A stretch of DNA of 13,317 nt from an uncultured Collinsella sp. (GTDB lineage: Bacteria; Actinomycetota; Coriobacteriia; Coriobacteriales; Coriobacteriaceae): positions 1 through 13,317 of the forward strand of contig CALGZY010000062.1 of assembly GCA_937934355.1 (NCBI GenBank), written 5' to 3'. A program made the position numbers and the translations under genes. The stretch's first letter is position 1, and each line of letters opens with the position of its first letter. Shown in pieces: positions 7,097-13,090 of this stretch. The notes below the pieces were generated by a model, which was not told where the DNA came from, did no database searches, and saw only the letters and a program-made list of their open reading frames with translations.

Positions 7097-7227
7097 GGTC
7101 CGTGGCTGCCCGAAAGGCATTAGGTTGCCTGCTCGGACAGTCCTGCTCGCACGGAGAGCACATTAAGTGCTCTCCGGCTCGTGCGGAACTCGCGATCAAC
7201 CTAATGCCTTTCGGGCAGCCACGGACC
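7097..7227. repeat. Long hairpin with perfect 31-bp stem
   Basis: The arm at 7097-7127 (starting GGTCCGTGGCTGCC) is the exact reverse complement of 7197-7227. The 69-nt loop itself contains a perfect 9-bp hairpin, GGAGAGCAC (7153-7161) / GTGCTCTCC (7167-7175), extended by CGCAC (7148-7152) / GTGCG (7181-7185) across a bulge. It also contains a direct repeat CCTGCTCG at 7128-7135 and 7142-7149. It lies just past the stop of the hydrolase gene and before the bidirectional terminator. No T-run follows, so it is not a classical terminator. It may be a mobile or REP-like palindrome, or a 3' end structure. Confidence 0.88.
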
Positions 7228-7280
7228 TCTCGGGTCCAATACGTCACACACCGGACTGGTTTATCTGAATTAAAGAAAGT

Positions 7281-7307
7281 GAAGGCCCCTTTCGGGGCCT
7301 TCTTTTT
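7281..7307. terminator. Bidirectional terminator between hydrolase gene and murB
   Basis: A perfect 9-bp stem GAAGGCCCC (7281-7289) / GGGGCCTTC (7294-7302) with a TTTC loop is followed on the plus strand by TTTTT. On the minus strand it is followed by a looser T-rich tail (ACTTTCTTT). It ends the plus-strand gene. The murB stop codon (7306-7308) overlaps the T-run, so murB mRNA ends almost at its stop codon if it uses the same hairpin. Confidence 0.9.
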
Positions 7308-8268
7308 ATAAAAATTCGCCTACTCGGTGGACTTCGGGTTCTAGGTCTACGTTGAATTGGTCTTTGACGGTTGCCTGGATGTGGCGGATGAGTTCGTCGA
7401 CGTCGGCGGCGGTGGCGTGGTCGGCGTTGACGATAAAGCCGCAGTGCTTTTCGCTTACCTGCGCGCCGCCAACGGCGTGTCCTCGCAGGCCGGCATCCAT
7501 GATGAGCTTGCCGGCAAAGTAACCCTCGGGGCGCTTGAAGGTGGAGCCGGCACTCGGCATGTCGAGCGGTTGCTTGTCCTCGCGACGCTGACGGTAGTCG
7601 TCCATGTCGGCCTTGATCATCGCGGCGTTGCCCGGGGCGAGATTGAAAGTGGCCGAAAGCACGATAAAGCCGTCGTCGGCGATGCGGCTCTTGCGATAGC
7701 CCAGGTTGAGCTCGTCGACATCGAATTCGATGATGTTGCCGCTGCCGCGGGTGCCGTCGTCGAGCTGGCGAGCGGGTTTGTAGACGCGCACGGACTCCAG
7801 CACATCGGCCATGCAGGCACCGTAGGCACCGGCGTTCATGTAGCAGGCGCCGCCGACCGATCCGGGGATGCCCGAGATGGGCTCCATGCCGGTGAGACCG
7901 GCCCCGGCTGCCGCAGCGGCGACATCGGAAAGCAAGGCGCCGGCTGCCGCCGTGACGTGCGTGCCGTCGACCGTAATGTCGGAGAGTCCCTCGCCCAGCG
8001 CCACGACGACGCCGCGGATGCCCTTATCGCCGACGAGCAGGTCGGAGCCGTTGCCCACGATGGTGAGCGGCAGGTCGCAGCGATAACAGGTGTCGAGCGT
8101 GGCGACGAGGCCCTGCTCGGTATCGGGCGTGACAAAGACGTCGGCCGGGCCGCCGATCTTAAACGTGGTGTGCTCGCGCATGGGCTCGCTCATCAACACG
8201 TTGTCCTCGCCGGCAACGCCAGCGAGCGCGCACAGCAGGTCCTCGTTAAAAAAGTCGTTCTCGTGCAT
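7306..8268 (-). CDS. murB: UDP-N-acetylenolpyruvoylglucosamine reductase
   Basis: FAD- and NADPH-dependent reduction of UDP-GlcNAc-enolpyruvate to UDP-MurNAc, the second committed step of peptidoglycan synthesis, in the cytoplasm. The FAD-binding PCMH fold is shown by FKIGGPADVF, VGNGSDLLVG and PISGIPGSVGGACYMNAGAYG. Catalytic residues are Arg192 (GYRKSR), Ser242 (AGSTFKRP) and Glu312 (EPEVHRVG). The start is the ATG at 8268 (320 aa), preceded by AGGCGGA. A TTG at 8313 would add 15 polar residues without a clear ribosome binding site. The pattern is that of the shorter MurB type found in Gram-positives. It is divergent from the LacI-family gene and convergent with another cell-wall gene, but no wider cell-wall cluster is visible. 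Confidence 0.96.
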   Translation of the reverse strand: MHENDFFNEDLLCALAGVAGEDNVLMSEPMREHTTFKIGGPADVFVTPDTEQGLVATLDTCYRCDLPLTIVGNGSDLLVGDKGIRGVVVALGEGLSDITVDGTHVTAAAGALLSDVAAAAAGAGLTGMEPISGIPGSVGGACYMNAGAYGACMADVLESVRVYKPARQLDDGTRGSGNIIEFDVDELNLGYRKSRIADDGFIVLSATFNLAPGNAAMIKADMDDYRQRREDKQPLDMPSAGSTFKRPEGYFAGKLIMDAGLRGHAVGGAQVSEKHCGFIVNADHATAADVDELIRHIQATVKDQFNVDLEPEVHRVGEFL

Positions 8269-8300
8269 ACGAATATCCGCCTTTTGGTGGTCGTTGTCAT

Positions 8301-8320
8301 CAATCGATTGCAATATACCC
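8301..8320 (-). promoter_or_regulatory. Putative murB promoter with palindrome CAATCGATTG
   Basis: The palindrome CAATCGATTG (8301-8310) has a central CG and overlaps a second palindrome ATTGCAAT (8307-8314). On the minus strand a -10-like TATATT lies next to them, about 45 nt before the chosen murB start. If this is the -10, the palindromes fall near the transcript start. A central-CG palindrome is the form LacI-family proteins bind, and such a gene is divergent here, but the link is a guess. Confidence 0.3.
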
Positions 8321-8410
8321 CACCCGGACGGATTTGGTGCGCTGGCGGCGATAAAACAGCCGTCTACCGGATTGGTAAAGTGTTTATCACCGAGGTAGAG
8401 GGGTAGTCGC

Positions 8411-8416
8411 TATACT
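8411..8416 (+). promoter_or_regulatory. Candidate -10 box of the LacI-family gene
   Basis: TATACT lies about 36 nt before the start codon at 8452. No good -35 hexamer is seen at 16-18 nt; TTATCA at 8384-8389 is about 21 nt away, which is too far for a standard promoter. Confidence 0.35.
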
Positions 8417-8451
8417 TTCAAGAGATTGCGCGTAAACCCGGAAGGAGCGAG

Positions 8452-9480
8452 ATGGCCAACAAAGTCACCCTCAAGCAGATCGCCCAGGAGGTGGGGCTTT
8501 CCCCCTCGTCGGTCTCGCTTGTGCTCAATAATCGGCCCTGTCGCATCTCGGAAGAAAACCGCAAGCTCATCAAAGAGGTCGCGGCGCGCAACCACTATGT
8601 TCCCAACCAGATCGCGCGTAGTCTGGTCATGCGCGAGTCGCGCACCCTGGGCCTTATCGTCCCTAACATCGAGAGCCGCTTTTTTGCCTCGCTCGCCGGT
8701 AGCCTGGAAAAGCGCTGCCGTGAGGACGGCTATGCGCTCTTCATTACCAGCTCGGGTGGAAGTGCCGACGACGATCTGGAGCTGCTGCGTCAGCTGGTAA
8801 CGCGCGGCGTTGATGGCGTCTTCCTGGTTGTGGGCGACGAGTTCTCCGACGACCGCGCCCTGCGCGAAGAAGTCAGCCATCTGCCTATCCCTGCCGTGAT
8901 GGTCGACCGTGCCATTGAGGGGCTCGAGTGCGACAAGGTGATGTTCGACCACGAGATGGGTGGCTACATGGCCACTCGCTATCTGATCGAGCAGGGCCAC
9001 CGTCGCATTGCCTGCTTGGTTAACGCGCGCCGTTCCAATACGGGGCGTAAGCGACTTGCCGGCTATGAGCGCGCGCTGCGCGAGGTTGGCCTGCCTATCG
9101 ACGCACGTTTGGAGTTTGAGAGCGAGTACTACATTCCGAGTGCCTACGAGGCCTCGGAGGCGGTGCTCGCAACTGATGCCACCGCTGTGTTCGCAAGTTC
9201 GGATAACATCGCCCTCGGTCTGCTCAAGCGCTTGCACGAGATGGGGAAGAGCATCCCGGGCGATATCTCGGTGGTGAGCTATGACAACTCGGCGGCCGAC
9301 GTTCTCTTTGAGCCGGCGCTGACCGCCATTGAGCAGGATCCTGGTGTCCTTGCGGAGCATGCTTTTGGCTGCATGTCCAAGCGTCTTGCCGGTAGGGGCG
9401 GCAGGCGTGCCGAAGAGGTCGTCCTGGAGCCGGCGCTTATCGTTAAGGGCAGCGTGCTCGAACTTACCGAATGTAGCTAA
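8452..9480 (+). CDS. LacI-family transcriptional regulator
   Basis: A DNA-binding repressor of the LacI/GalR family, 342 aa, the usual length. The N-terminal helix-turn-helix is at residues 4-24 (VTLKQIAQEVGLSPSSVSLV), followed by the hinge-helix region around NQIARSLVMRESRTLGLIVP. The rest is the periplasmic-binding-protein-like effector domain, with typical segments such as FFASLAGSLEKRCREDGY, MVDRAI, GYERAL, VFASSDNIALG and PGDISVVSYDNS. GGAAGGAG six nt before the ATG supports the start. The effector cannot be read from sequence; sugars are most common. The gene stands alone, divergent from murB, and is followed by a long hairpin, so its targets are probably elsewhere or are itself. A link to galE or malQ is possible but unsupported. 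Confidence 0.93.
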   Translation: MANKVTLKQIAQEVGLSPSSVSLVLNNRPCRISEENRKLIKEVAARNHYVPNQIARSLVMRESRTLGLIVPNIESRFFASLAGSLEKRCREDGYALFITSSGGSADDDLELLRQLVTRGVDGVFLVVGDEFSDDRALREEVSHLPIPAVMVDRAIEGLECDKVMFDHEMGGYMATRYLIEQGHRRIACLVNARRSNTGRKRLAGYERALREVGLPIDARLEFESEYYIPSAYEASEAVLATDATAVFASSDNIALGLLKRLHEMGKSIPGDISVVSYDNSAADVLFEPALTAIEQDPGVLAEHAFGCMSKRLAGRGGRRAEEVVLEPALIVKGSVLELTECS

Positions 9481-9534
9481 GCGTACTTGTTTGTTTGCAT
9501 AGATTGCATGCGGAGTGTCCGCTATTTGCCGGCG

Positions 9535-9607
9535 GGGCCGGGGTGCCTGCCTTGTTTTGAGAAGTTCGCGGAGCCCACTTCTCAAAACAAGGCAGGCACC
9601 CCGGCCC
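9535..9607. repeat. Second long hairpin with perfect 31-bp stem
   Basis: The arm at 9535-9565 (starting GGGCCGGGGTGCCTGC) is the exact reverse complement of 9577-9607, with an 11-nt loop. It lies 54 nt after the LacI-family stop codon. There is no T-run on either side. The stem length equals that of the hairpin at 7097-7227, but apart from GG-CC ends the arm sequences differ. It probably separates the LacI-family transcript from the next gene, or is a palindromic repeat family member. Confidence 0.88.
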
Positions 9608-9728
9608 TCGTCCGTTAACTCTTCCGCTGGGCGAGCCTTAGACGCCGCGCACCGATAGGGTAAGGCAGCGGCTTGAAATTGGTGCTATATTCAGCTTGAG
9701 TTGTTTAATGCTAGTACGGGAGGCTGAT

Positions 9729-10217
9729 ATGGGGCTGTTCAAGAAGAAAAACCCGCAGGATGCCTTTGATCCCGATGTGTTTACCATCACGGATACGATT
9801 TTGGACCCGCCGCGGTTTACATTTTTGCCGGCCATCTACCAGGATGCCACGCGCCGCAAGTGGGCCGTGCATCAGCGCGGCGGCGAGCCGAAGATTTTTG
9901 ACTATGCGGACGTGTTGCAGTGCGAAGTGGCCGAGGCGGGCGATCCGGAGGCCGAAGAAGCGGTCTCTAAACAGGAATTTGCCCAGCGTATCCTGGCAAA
10001 TCCTGCCAAGGCAGCAAAAATAAATGCTGCCAAGCGTAATATGTGTCTTGGTATGGGCGTTGTTGTGGCGGTTCAGACGGGAAAAGACGAGGTTTCCAAA
10101 TTAGAGATTCCCGTTATGACCGACGAGGTCAAACGCGATTCAAGTCTATATAAGTCGTATCGGAATGTCGCCGAGAAGATCAAGGCCGAATTTGATGCCA
10201 TGGGAGGGCTGACCTAA
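9729..10217 (+). CDS. Small uncharacterised cytosolic protein
   Basis: A 162-aa protein I do not recognise with confidence. The start at 9729 (MGLFKKKNPQ) is preceded by GGGAGG five nt upstream; an ATG at 9696 would add 11 residues with no ribosome binding site. It has no signal peptide or membrane helix. The N-terminus is lysine-rich. The middle (YQDATRRKWAV, IFDYADVLQCEV) and the C-terminal part (KLEIPVMTDEVKRDSSLYKSY) resemble small beta-rich domains of the DUF4428/SHOCT-associated kind, in which a short strand ending in 'D(I/V)' and acidic residues is followed by an Ile-rich strand. That comparison is from memory and weak. It is 38 nt upstream of the first GntR gene on the same strand, so it may be co-transcribed with the regulators. 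Confidence 0.8.
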   Translation: MGLFKKKNPQDAFDPDVFTITDTILDPPRFTFLPAIYQDATRRKWAVHQRGGEPKIFDYADVLQCEVAEAGDPEAEEAVSKQEFAQRILANPAKAAKINAAKRNMCLGMGVVVAVQTGKDEVSKLEIPVMTDEVKRDSSLYKSYRNVAEKIKAEFDAMGGLT

Positions 10218-10255
10218 TTTTGGCGGCATACGTGTCTGAATGAGGAGTCTGTGCA

Positions 10256-11023
10256 ATGGCAGGCGAATCTTATGCAATTCCCCCCAAAGATCGTGCTGTT
10301 GAGGGAATTCTTTGGTATATCCAGCACCATCAGCTTGCCGGCGGCGATCGCCTGCCGGCCGAGCGCGTGCTGTGCGAAGAGATTGGCGTTTCGCGTACGG
10401 CGTTGCGTGCCGGTATCACGCGGCTTATCTCGTGTGGAACGCTCGAGAGCCGTCGCGGATCGGGCACGTATGTGTGTCCTCCCAAGCCGCTGAATATCTT
10501 CCAGGAAACGTATAACTTTTCCGATGCTGTGCGGACTGCCGGCCTGCACCTCTCTTCTCGTCTGGTTTCCACCGGGACCATCGAGGCGGATGAGGCGCTT
10601 GCCGACAAGCTTGGGGTGGCTGTAGGCGCTCCCTTGCTCCGCATGCAGCGCGTTCGACTTATTGAGGGCGAGCCGGCGTCAATCGAGACCGCTCACGTTA
10701 ACCTGTCCCTGTGCCCATCGCTTCCCGAGCACGATTTTGAGTGTGAGAGCCTTTACGATGTCTTGCTCAAAGAAGGTGGCGTGCGTGTTGAGCATGGACG
10801 TGAGCATATCTCCATCTCGCGTTTGAACGTCGAAGAGGCCGAGCTGCTCCAGCAAGAAGAGGGAACGCCGGTGTTCTATGAGAGCACGATCGAATTTGAT
10901 AAGGACATGCGTTTTGTGGAGCATTGCAAATCGGTGATTTTGCCCACAAAGTTCCGCTTTGCCGATAACGGTGAAAAGAACGGCATGAGGAGCGTGGCAG
11001 GTGAACAATGGCTGAAACAGTAG
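10256..11023 (+). CDS. GntR-family regulator, HutC/UTRA type (first of two)
   Basis: Transcription factor of 255 aa. A GntR winged helix-turn-helix spans about residues 10-75 (LPAERVLCEEIGVSRTALRA, then GTLESRRGSGTYV). The UTRA effector-binding domain follows at about 90-235, with FSDAVRTAGLHLSSR, the LRMQRVRLIEGEPASIE strand pair and the FYESTIEFDKDMRFVEHCKS segment. UTRA domains usually bind phosphorylated sugars, amino sugars or small acids. GAGGAG eight nt before the ATG supports the start. Its end overlaps the next GntR gene by 16 nt, which suggests coupled translation. It shares the domain order of its neighbour, though the sequences are clearly different, so an old duplication or independent recruitment is likely. 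The probable target is the SIS operon downstream. Confidence 0.93.
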   Translation: MAGESYAIPPKDRAVEGILWYIQHHQLAGGDRLPAERVLCEEIGVSRTALRAGITRLISCGTLESRRGSGTYVCPPKPLNIFQETYNFSDAVRTAGLHLSSRLVSTGTIEADEALADKLGVAVGAPLLRMQRVRLIEGEPASIETAHVNLSLCPSLPEHDFECESLYDVLLKEGGVRVEHGREHISISRLNVEEAELLQQEEGTPVFYESTIEFDKDMRFVEHCKSVILPTKFRFADNGEKNGMRSVAGEQWLKQ

Positions 11024-11721
11024 ATGCCACCCCGGTTTATATGCGCATACGACGTCGCATTGAAGAGCGTATCGAACGCGATATATATCCCACGGGTTCC
11101 ATGATTCCGTCCGAAAAAGACCTCGCCGAGGAATTTGGTACGACACGCTTGACCATCCGGAGTGCTGTCGATGAGTTGGTTCGGCGCGGGCAGATTCGTC
11201 GCGTCCGCGGAAAGGGCGCGTTTGTGGCACAGAAAGTGCCCGTTGCCTACGAGCGAACAGGAGGCTTTCGCGAGTCGGTTCGTGCTTCGGGCGGCGAGCC
11301 GTCCGTCCGTATCCTCGCGCGTTCCAAGCGTTATGCGGGCCCTTATTATGCCAACCTGTTTGGCATTGCCGAGGACGATTTGCTGTATTCGATTCGGCGT
11401 TTGAACTTCGTCAACGGTGATCCCGTATCGATTGAGATGGCGTTCATCCCGTGCCTGCTGTTTCCCACAATCGAAGATATTGACGTGTCGGTCTTCAGTT
11501 TGTACGAGACCTATGAGATGTTGGGCCGAAAGCCGGTCATGGCACAGGAGAAGCTCGATATCGAGGCGGTGGGTGCACGCGACGCGGGCTTGCTTGGCTT
11601 GGAACAAGGGGATCTTGTTTTGCTTTTGGAATGCGTGAGCTATGACGCGAGCGGTCAGGCTATCGAGTATGTAAAGTCCTTCAATCGTGGCGATGCGGGC
11701 GGCTACACCTATACGTACTAG
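11008..11721 (+). CDS. GntR-family regulator, HutC/UTRA type (second of two)
   Basis: Transcription factor of 237 aa, the standard HutC-subfamily length. The winged helix-turn-helix (residues about 8-76) has the classic features TPVYMRIRRRIEERI, MIPSEKDLAEEFGTTRLTIR and GKGAFVAQK. The UTRA domain (about 85-235) has YYANLFGIAEDDLLYSIRR, VNGDPVSIEMAFIP and the terminal ECVSYDASGQAIEYVKSFN. The ATG at 11008 lies inside the end of the previous gene, with GCAGGTGA just upstream. It is the gene nearest to the SIS operon, which starts 193 nt downstream on the same strand behind its own probable promoter and a GntR-like operator. That makes it the best candidate for the operon's local repressor. Effector unknown. 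Confidence 0.94.
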   Translation: MAETVDATPVYMRIRRRIEERIERDIYPTGSMIPSEKDLAEEFGTTRLTIRSAVDELVRRGQIRRVRGKGAFVAQKVPVAYERTGGFRESVRASGGEPSVRILARSKRYAGPYYANLFGIAEDDLLYSIRRLNFVNGDPVSIEMAFIPCLLFPTIEDIDVSVFSLYETYEMLGRKPVMAQEKLDIEAVGARDAGLLGLEQGDLVLLLECVSYDASGQAIEYVKSFNRGDAGGYTYTY

Positions 11722-11747
11722 CTGGGGCTTTGCATCGCGCGCGGTAA

Positions 11748-11779
11748 CAGCCGGTCTGTTTGGGCAATTTGACCGACTG
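11748..11779 (+). repeat. Imperfect inverted repeat CAGCCGGTC / GACCGACTG
   Basis: Nine-base arms at 11748-11756 and 11771-11779 with one mismatch and a 14-nt centre. The right arm covers the -35-like TTGACC and touches the start of the TGTATATACA palindrome. It could be a weak terminator of the GntR transcript (no T-run) or part of the control region. Confidence 0.4.
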
Positions 11780-11797
11780 TATATACAACCTTACATG
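11769..11797 (+). promoter_or_regulatory. Probable promoter of the SIS operon
   Basis: TTGACC (11769-11774) matches the -35 consensus at five of six positions. After 16-17 nt comes TTACAT/TACATG (11791-11797). An alternative pairing is TTGGGC (11760-11765) with TATACA (11782-11787). In either case the palindrome at 11778-11787 lies in the spacer or over the -10 box. The leader before the ATG at 11915 would be about 110 nt. Confidence 0.5.
11778..11787. promoter_or_regulatory. GntR/HutC-type operator TGTATATACA
   Basis: A perfect 10-bp palindrome containing GT-n-TA-n-AC, the core described for operators of the HutC subfamily of GntR regulators. It lies within the probable promoter of the SIS operon and 57 nt after the second GntR stop codon. 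Binding would block RNA polymerase, which fits repression by one of the two adjacent GntR proteins. Confidence 0.6.
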
Positions 11798-11874
11798 GCT
11801 CAAAATCGACCGTTCGCCGAAGGGGATAAATTAATCGACAAAGAGGTATCAAAAAGCCGTAACCTGTAACTGTG

Positions 11875-11893
11875 ATTGGTATCAAATACTAAT
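11875..11893. promoter_or_regulatory. Second candidate operator ATTGGTATCAAATACTAAT
   Basis: An imperfect palindrome of two 8-bp arms with one mismatch around CAA, 22 nt before the start codon of the first SIS gene. GGTATCAAA occurs again at 11845-11853 in the same orientation. It loosely recalls the ATTGGTAT half of NagR-type GntR sites. It could be a second regulator site or shape the leader RNA. Confidence 0.4.
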
Positions 11894-11914
11894 GATTTGT
11901 AACGAGGTGAGACG

Positions 11915-13030
11915 ATGAAGATGCTCGATTACGTTCAGCTTGCCCATGTGCGTATGGGGGAGAACCTCGAGCGTTCGTCTGAGCTGGTAGCGCAGCTCGT
12001 TGATATTTTCCAGTCCGGTTCTTTTGACGCACTGCGCATCGTTGCTTCGGGTTCGTCGCGCCATGCTGCGGATTGCACCCGCGATTTCCTGCAAGATACG
12101 CTGCAGATGCAGGTGTCCGTTGTGACGCCCGAGGCCTTCGTCGATTTTGAACACACCTATCCACAGCATGCGCTCAACATTGCCGTTTCGCAGAGTGGCT
12201 ATTCGACCAATACGATCGCGGCTCTTGATTACATGCGCGCACACGATATGGCTGCAGTTGCGCTCACGGCAAACGTCGAGGCACCCATCAAGGAACACGC
12301 CGACATCGTTCTTGACTACGGTGTGGGTGTCGAGTCGGTGGACTTTGTGACTCTGGGCGTCGAGGTTCTCGTTGAGTACCTGGTGCTCTTTGGTATTTAC
12401 GGCGGTCAGGCGCGCGGAACGATTGACGCCAAGGGCGTTGCTCAGCGTCTTGATGGCCTGCGCGAGGCTATCCAGGCTAATGCCGTGATGTGCAAGACCG
12501 CCGAGGCATATGTCCAAGACCACATGCTCGAGCTTTCTGAGCACACGCCCGCTATGGTCGTCGGCAGCGGCCCCAACTACGGTGTTGCCGAGGAGGCGGC
12601 GCTCAAACTGAGCGAGACCATCAAGATTCCTGCCATGCATCACGAAGGCGAGGAGTTCGTCCACGGTCCCGAGATGCAGATTGTTCCGGGCTACCTGGTG
12701 TTTATTGTCGACGATTCGCAGGGGTCGGAGCGTCTTGCGAATATCGCCGATGCGCTATCGAACGTTACGGCAAAAACGGTGCTGCTCACGGCCCATCCCA
12801 AGGGTAGGGCTCACGAGGTTGTGGTGCCTCAGGTGGCTCCGCTGCTCAGTGCAATTCCCAATCTCGTGTTCTTCCAGACGATTGCGGCAATAATCGCCGA
12901 GCGTCTGAAGTCATGGGACGTTCACCCGTATCTCGATGCTGTCTCCAAGCAAATGGAGGTCAAGGCGGAGGGCTACGAAGAGTCAGTCAATGCGCTTAAG
13001 GCCAAAGCGGCCGAGTGTTACGGAATGTAA
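11915..13030 (+). CDS. Double-SIS sugar-phosphate isomerase/deglycase
   Basis: A 371-aa cytosolic protein with two sugar isomerase (SIS) domains, as in the isomerase half of GlmS and in deglycases such as FrlB. First SIS domain: IVASGSSRHAA (about 43-52) and SQSGYSTNTIAAL (92-104), the phosphosugar-binding loop. Second SIS domain: VVGSGPNYGVAEEAALKLSE (215-234), then EGEEFVHGPEM with Glu244, Glu246/247 and His250, the cluster expected to carry the acid-base chemistry. It lacks the GlmS glutaminase domain. It probably acts on an aminated or Amadori-type hexose phosphate, with release or transfer of the amine. GAGGTGA just upstream supports the ATG at 11915. It opens an operon: another SIS gene begins 60 nt downstream. 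Exact substrate cannot be read from sequence. AgaS-like and FrlB/GfrE-F-like roles both fit. Confidence 0.9.
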   Translation: MKMLDYVQLAHVRMGENLERSSELVAQLVDIFQSGSFDALRIVASGSSRHAADCTRDFLQDTLQMQVSVVTPEAFVDFEHTYPQHALNIAVSQSGYSTNTIAALDYMRAHDMAAVALTANVEAPIKEHADIVLDYGVGVESVDFVTLGVEVLVEYLVLFGIYGGQARGTIDAKGVAQRLDGLREAIQANAVMCKTAEAYVQDHMLELSEHTPAMVVGSGPNYGVAEEAALKLSETIKIPAMHHEGEEFVHGPEMQIVPGYLVFIVDDSQGSERLANIADALSNVTAKTVLLTAHPKGRAHEVVVPQVAPLLSAIPNLVFFQTIAAIIAERLKSWDVHPYLDAVSKQMEVKAEGYEESVNALKAKAAECYGM

Positions 13031-13090
13031 GCGGGTTTTGATGCCCGTTGGCATGGGGGATGTGGAAACAACCCCAGAAAGGAGAGACAA

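Noticed and set aside
8268..8313. MurB start at the upstream TTG
   Set aside because: It would place the -10-like TATATT only a few bases before the start codon, and the ATG at 8268 has AGGCGGA upstream.
8410..9585. Long minus-strand open frame (391 codons) opposite the LacI-family gene
   Set aside because: Its translation has no family features, no ribosome binding site and mirrors a well-supported LacI-family gene; GC-rich coding DNA commonly leaves an open antisense frame.
13031..13090. Terminator or attenuator between the two SIS genes
   Set aside because: Only a short GGGG/CCCC pairing is possible and there is no T-run; the gap looks like a plain intra-operon leader.
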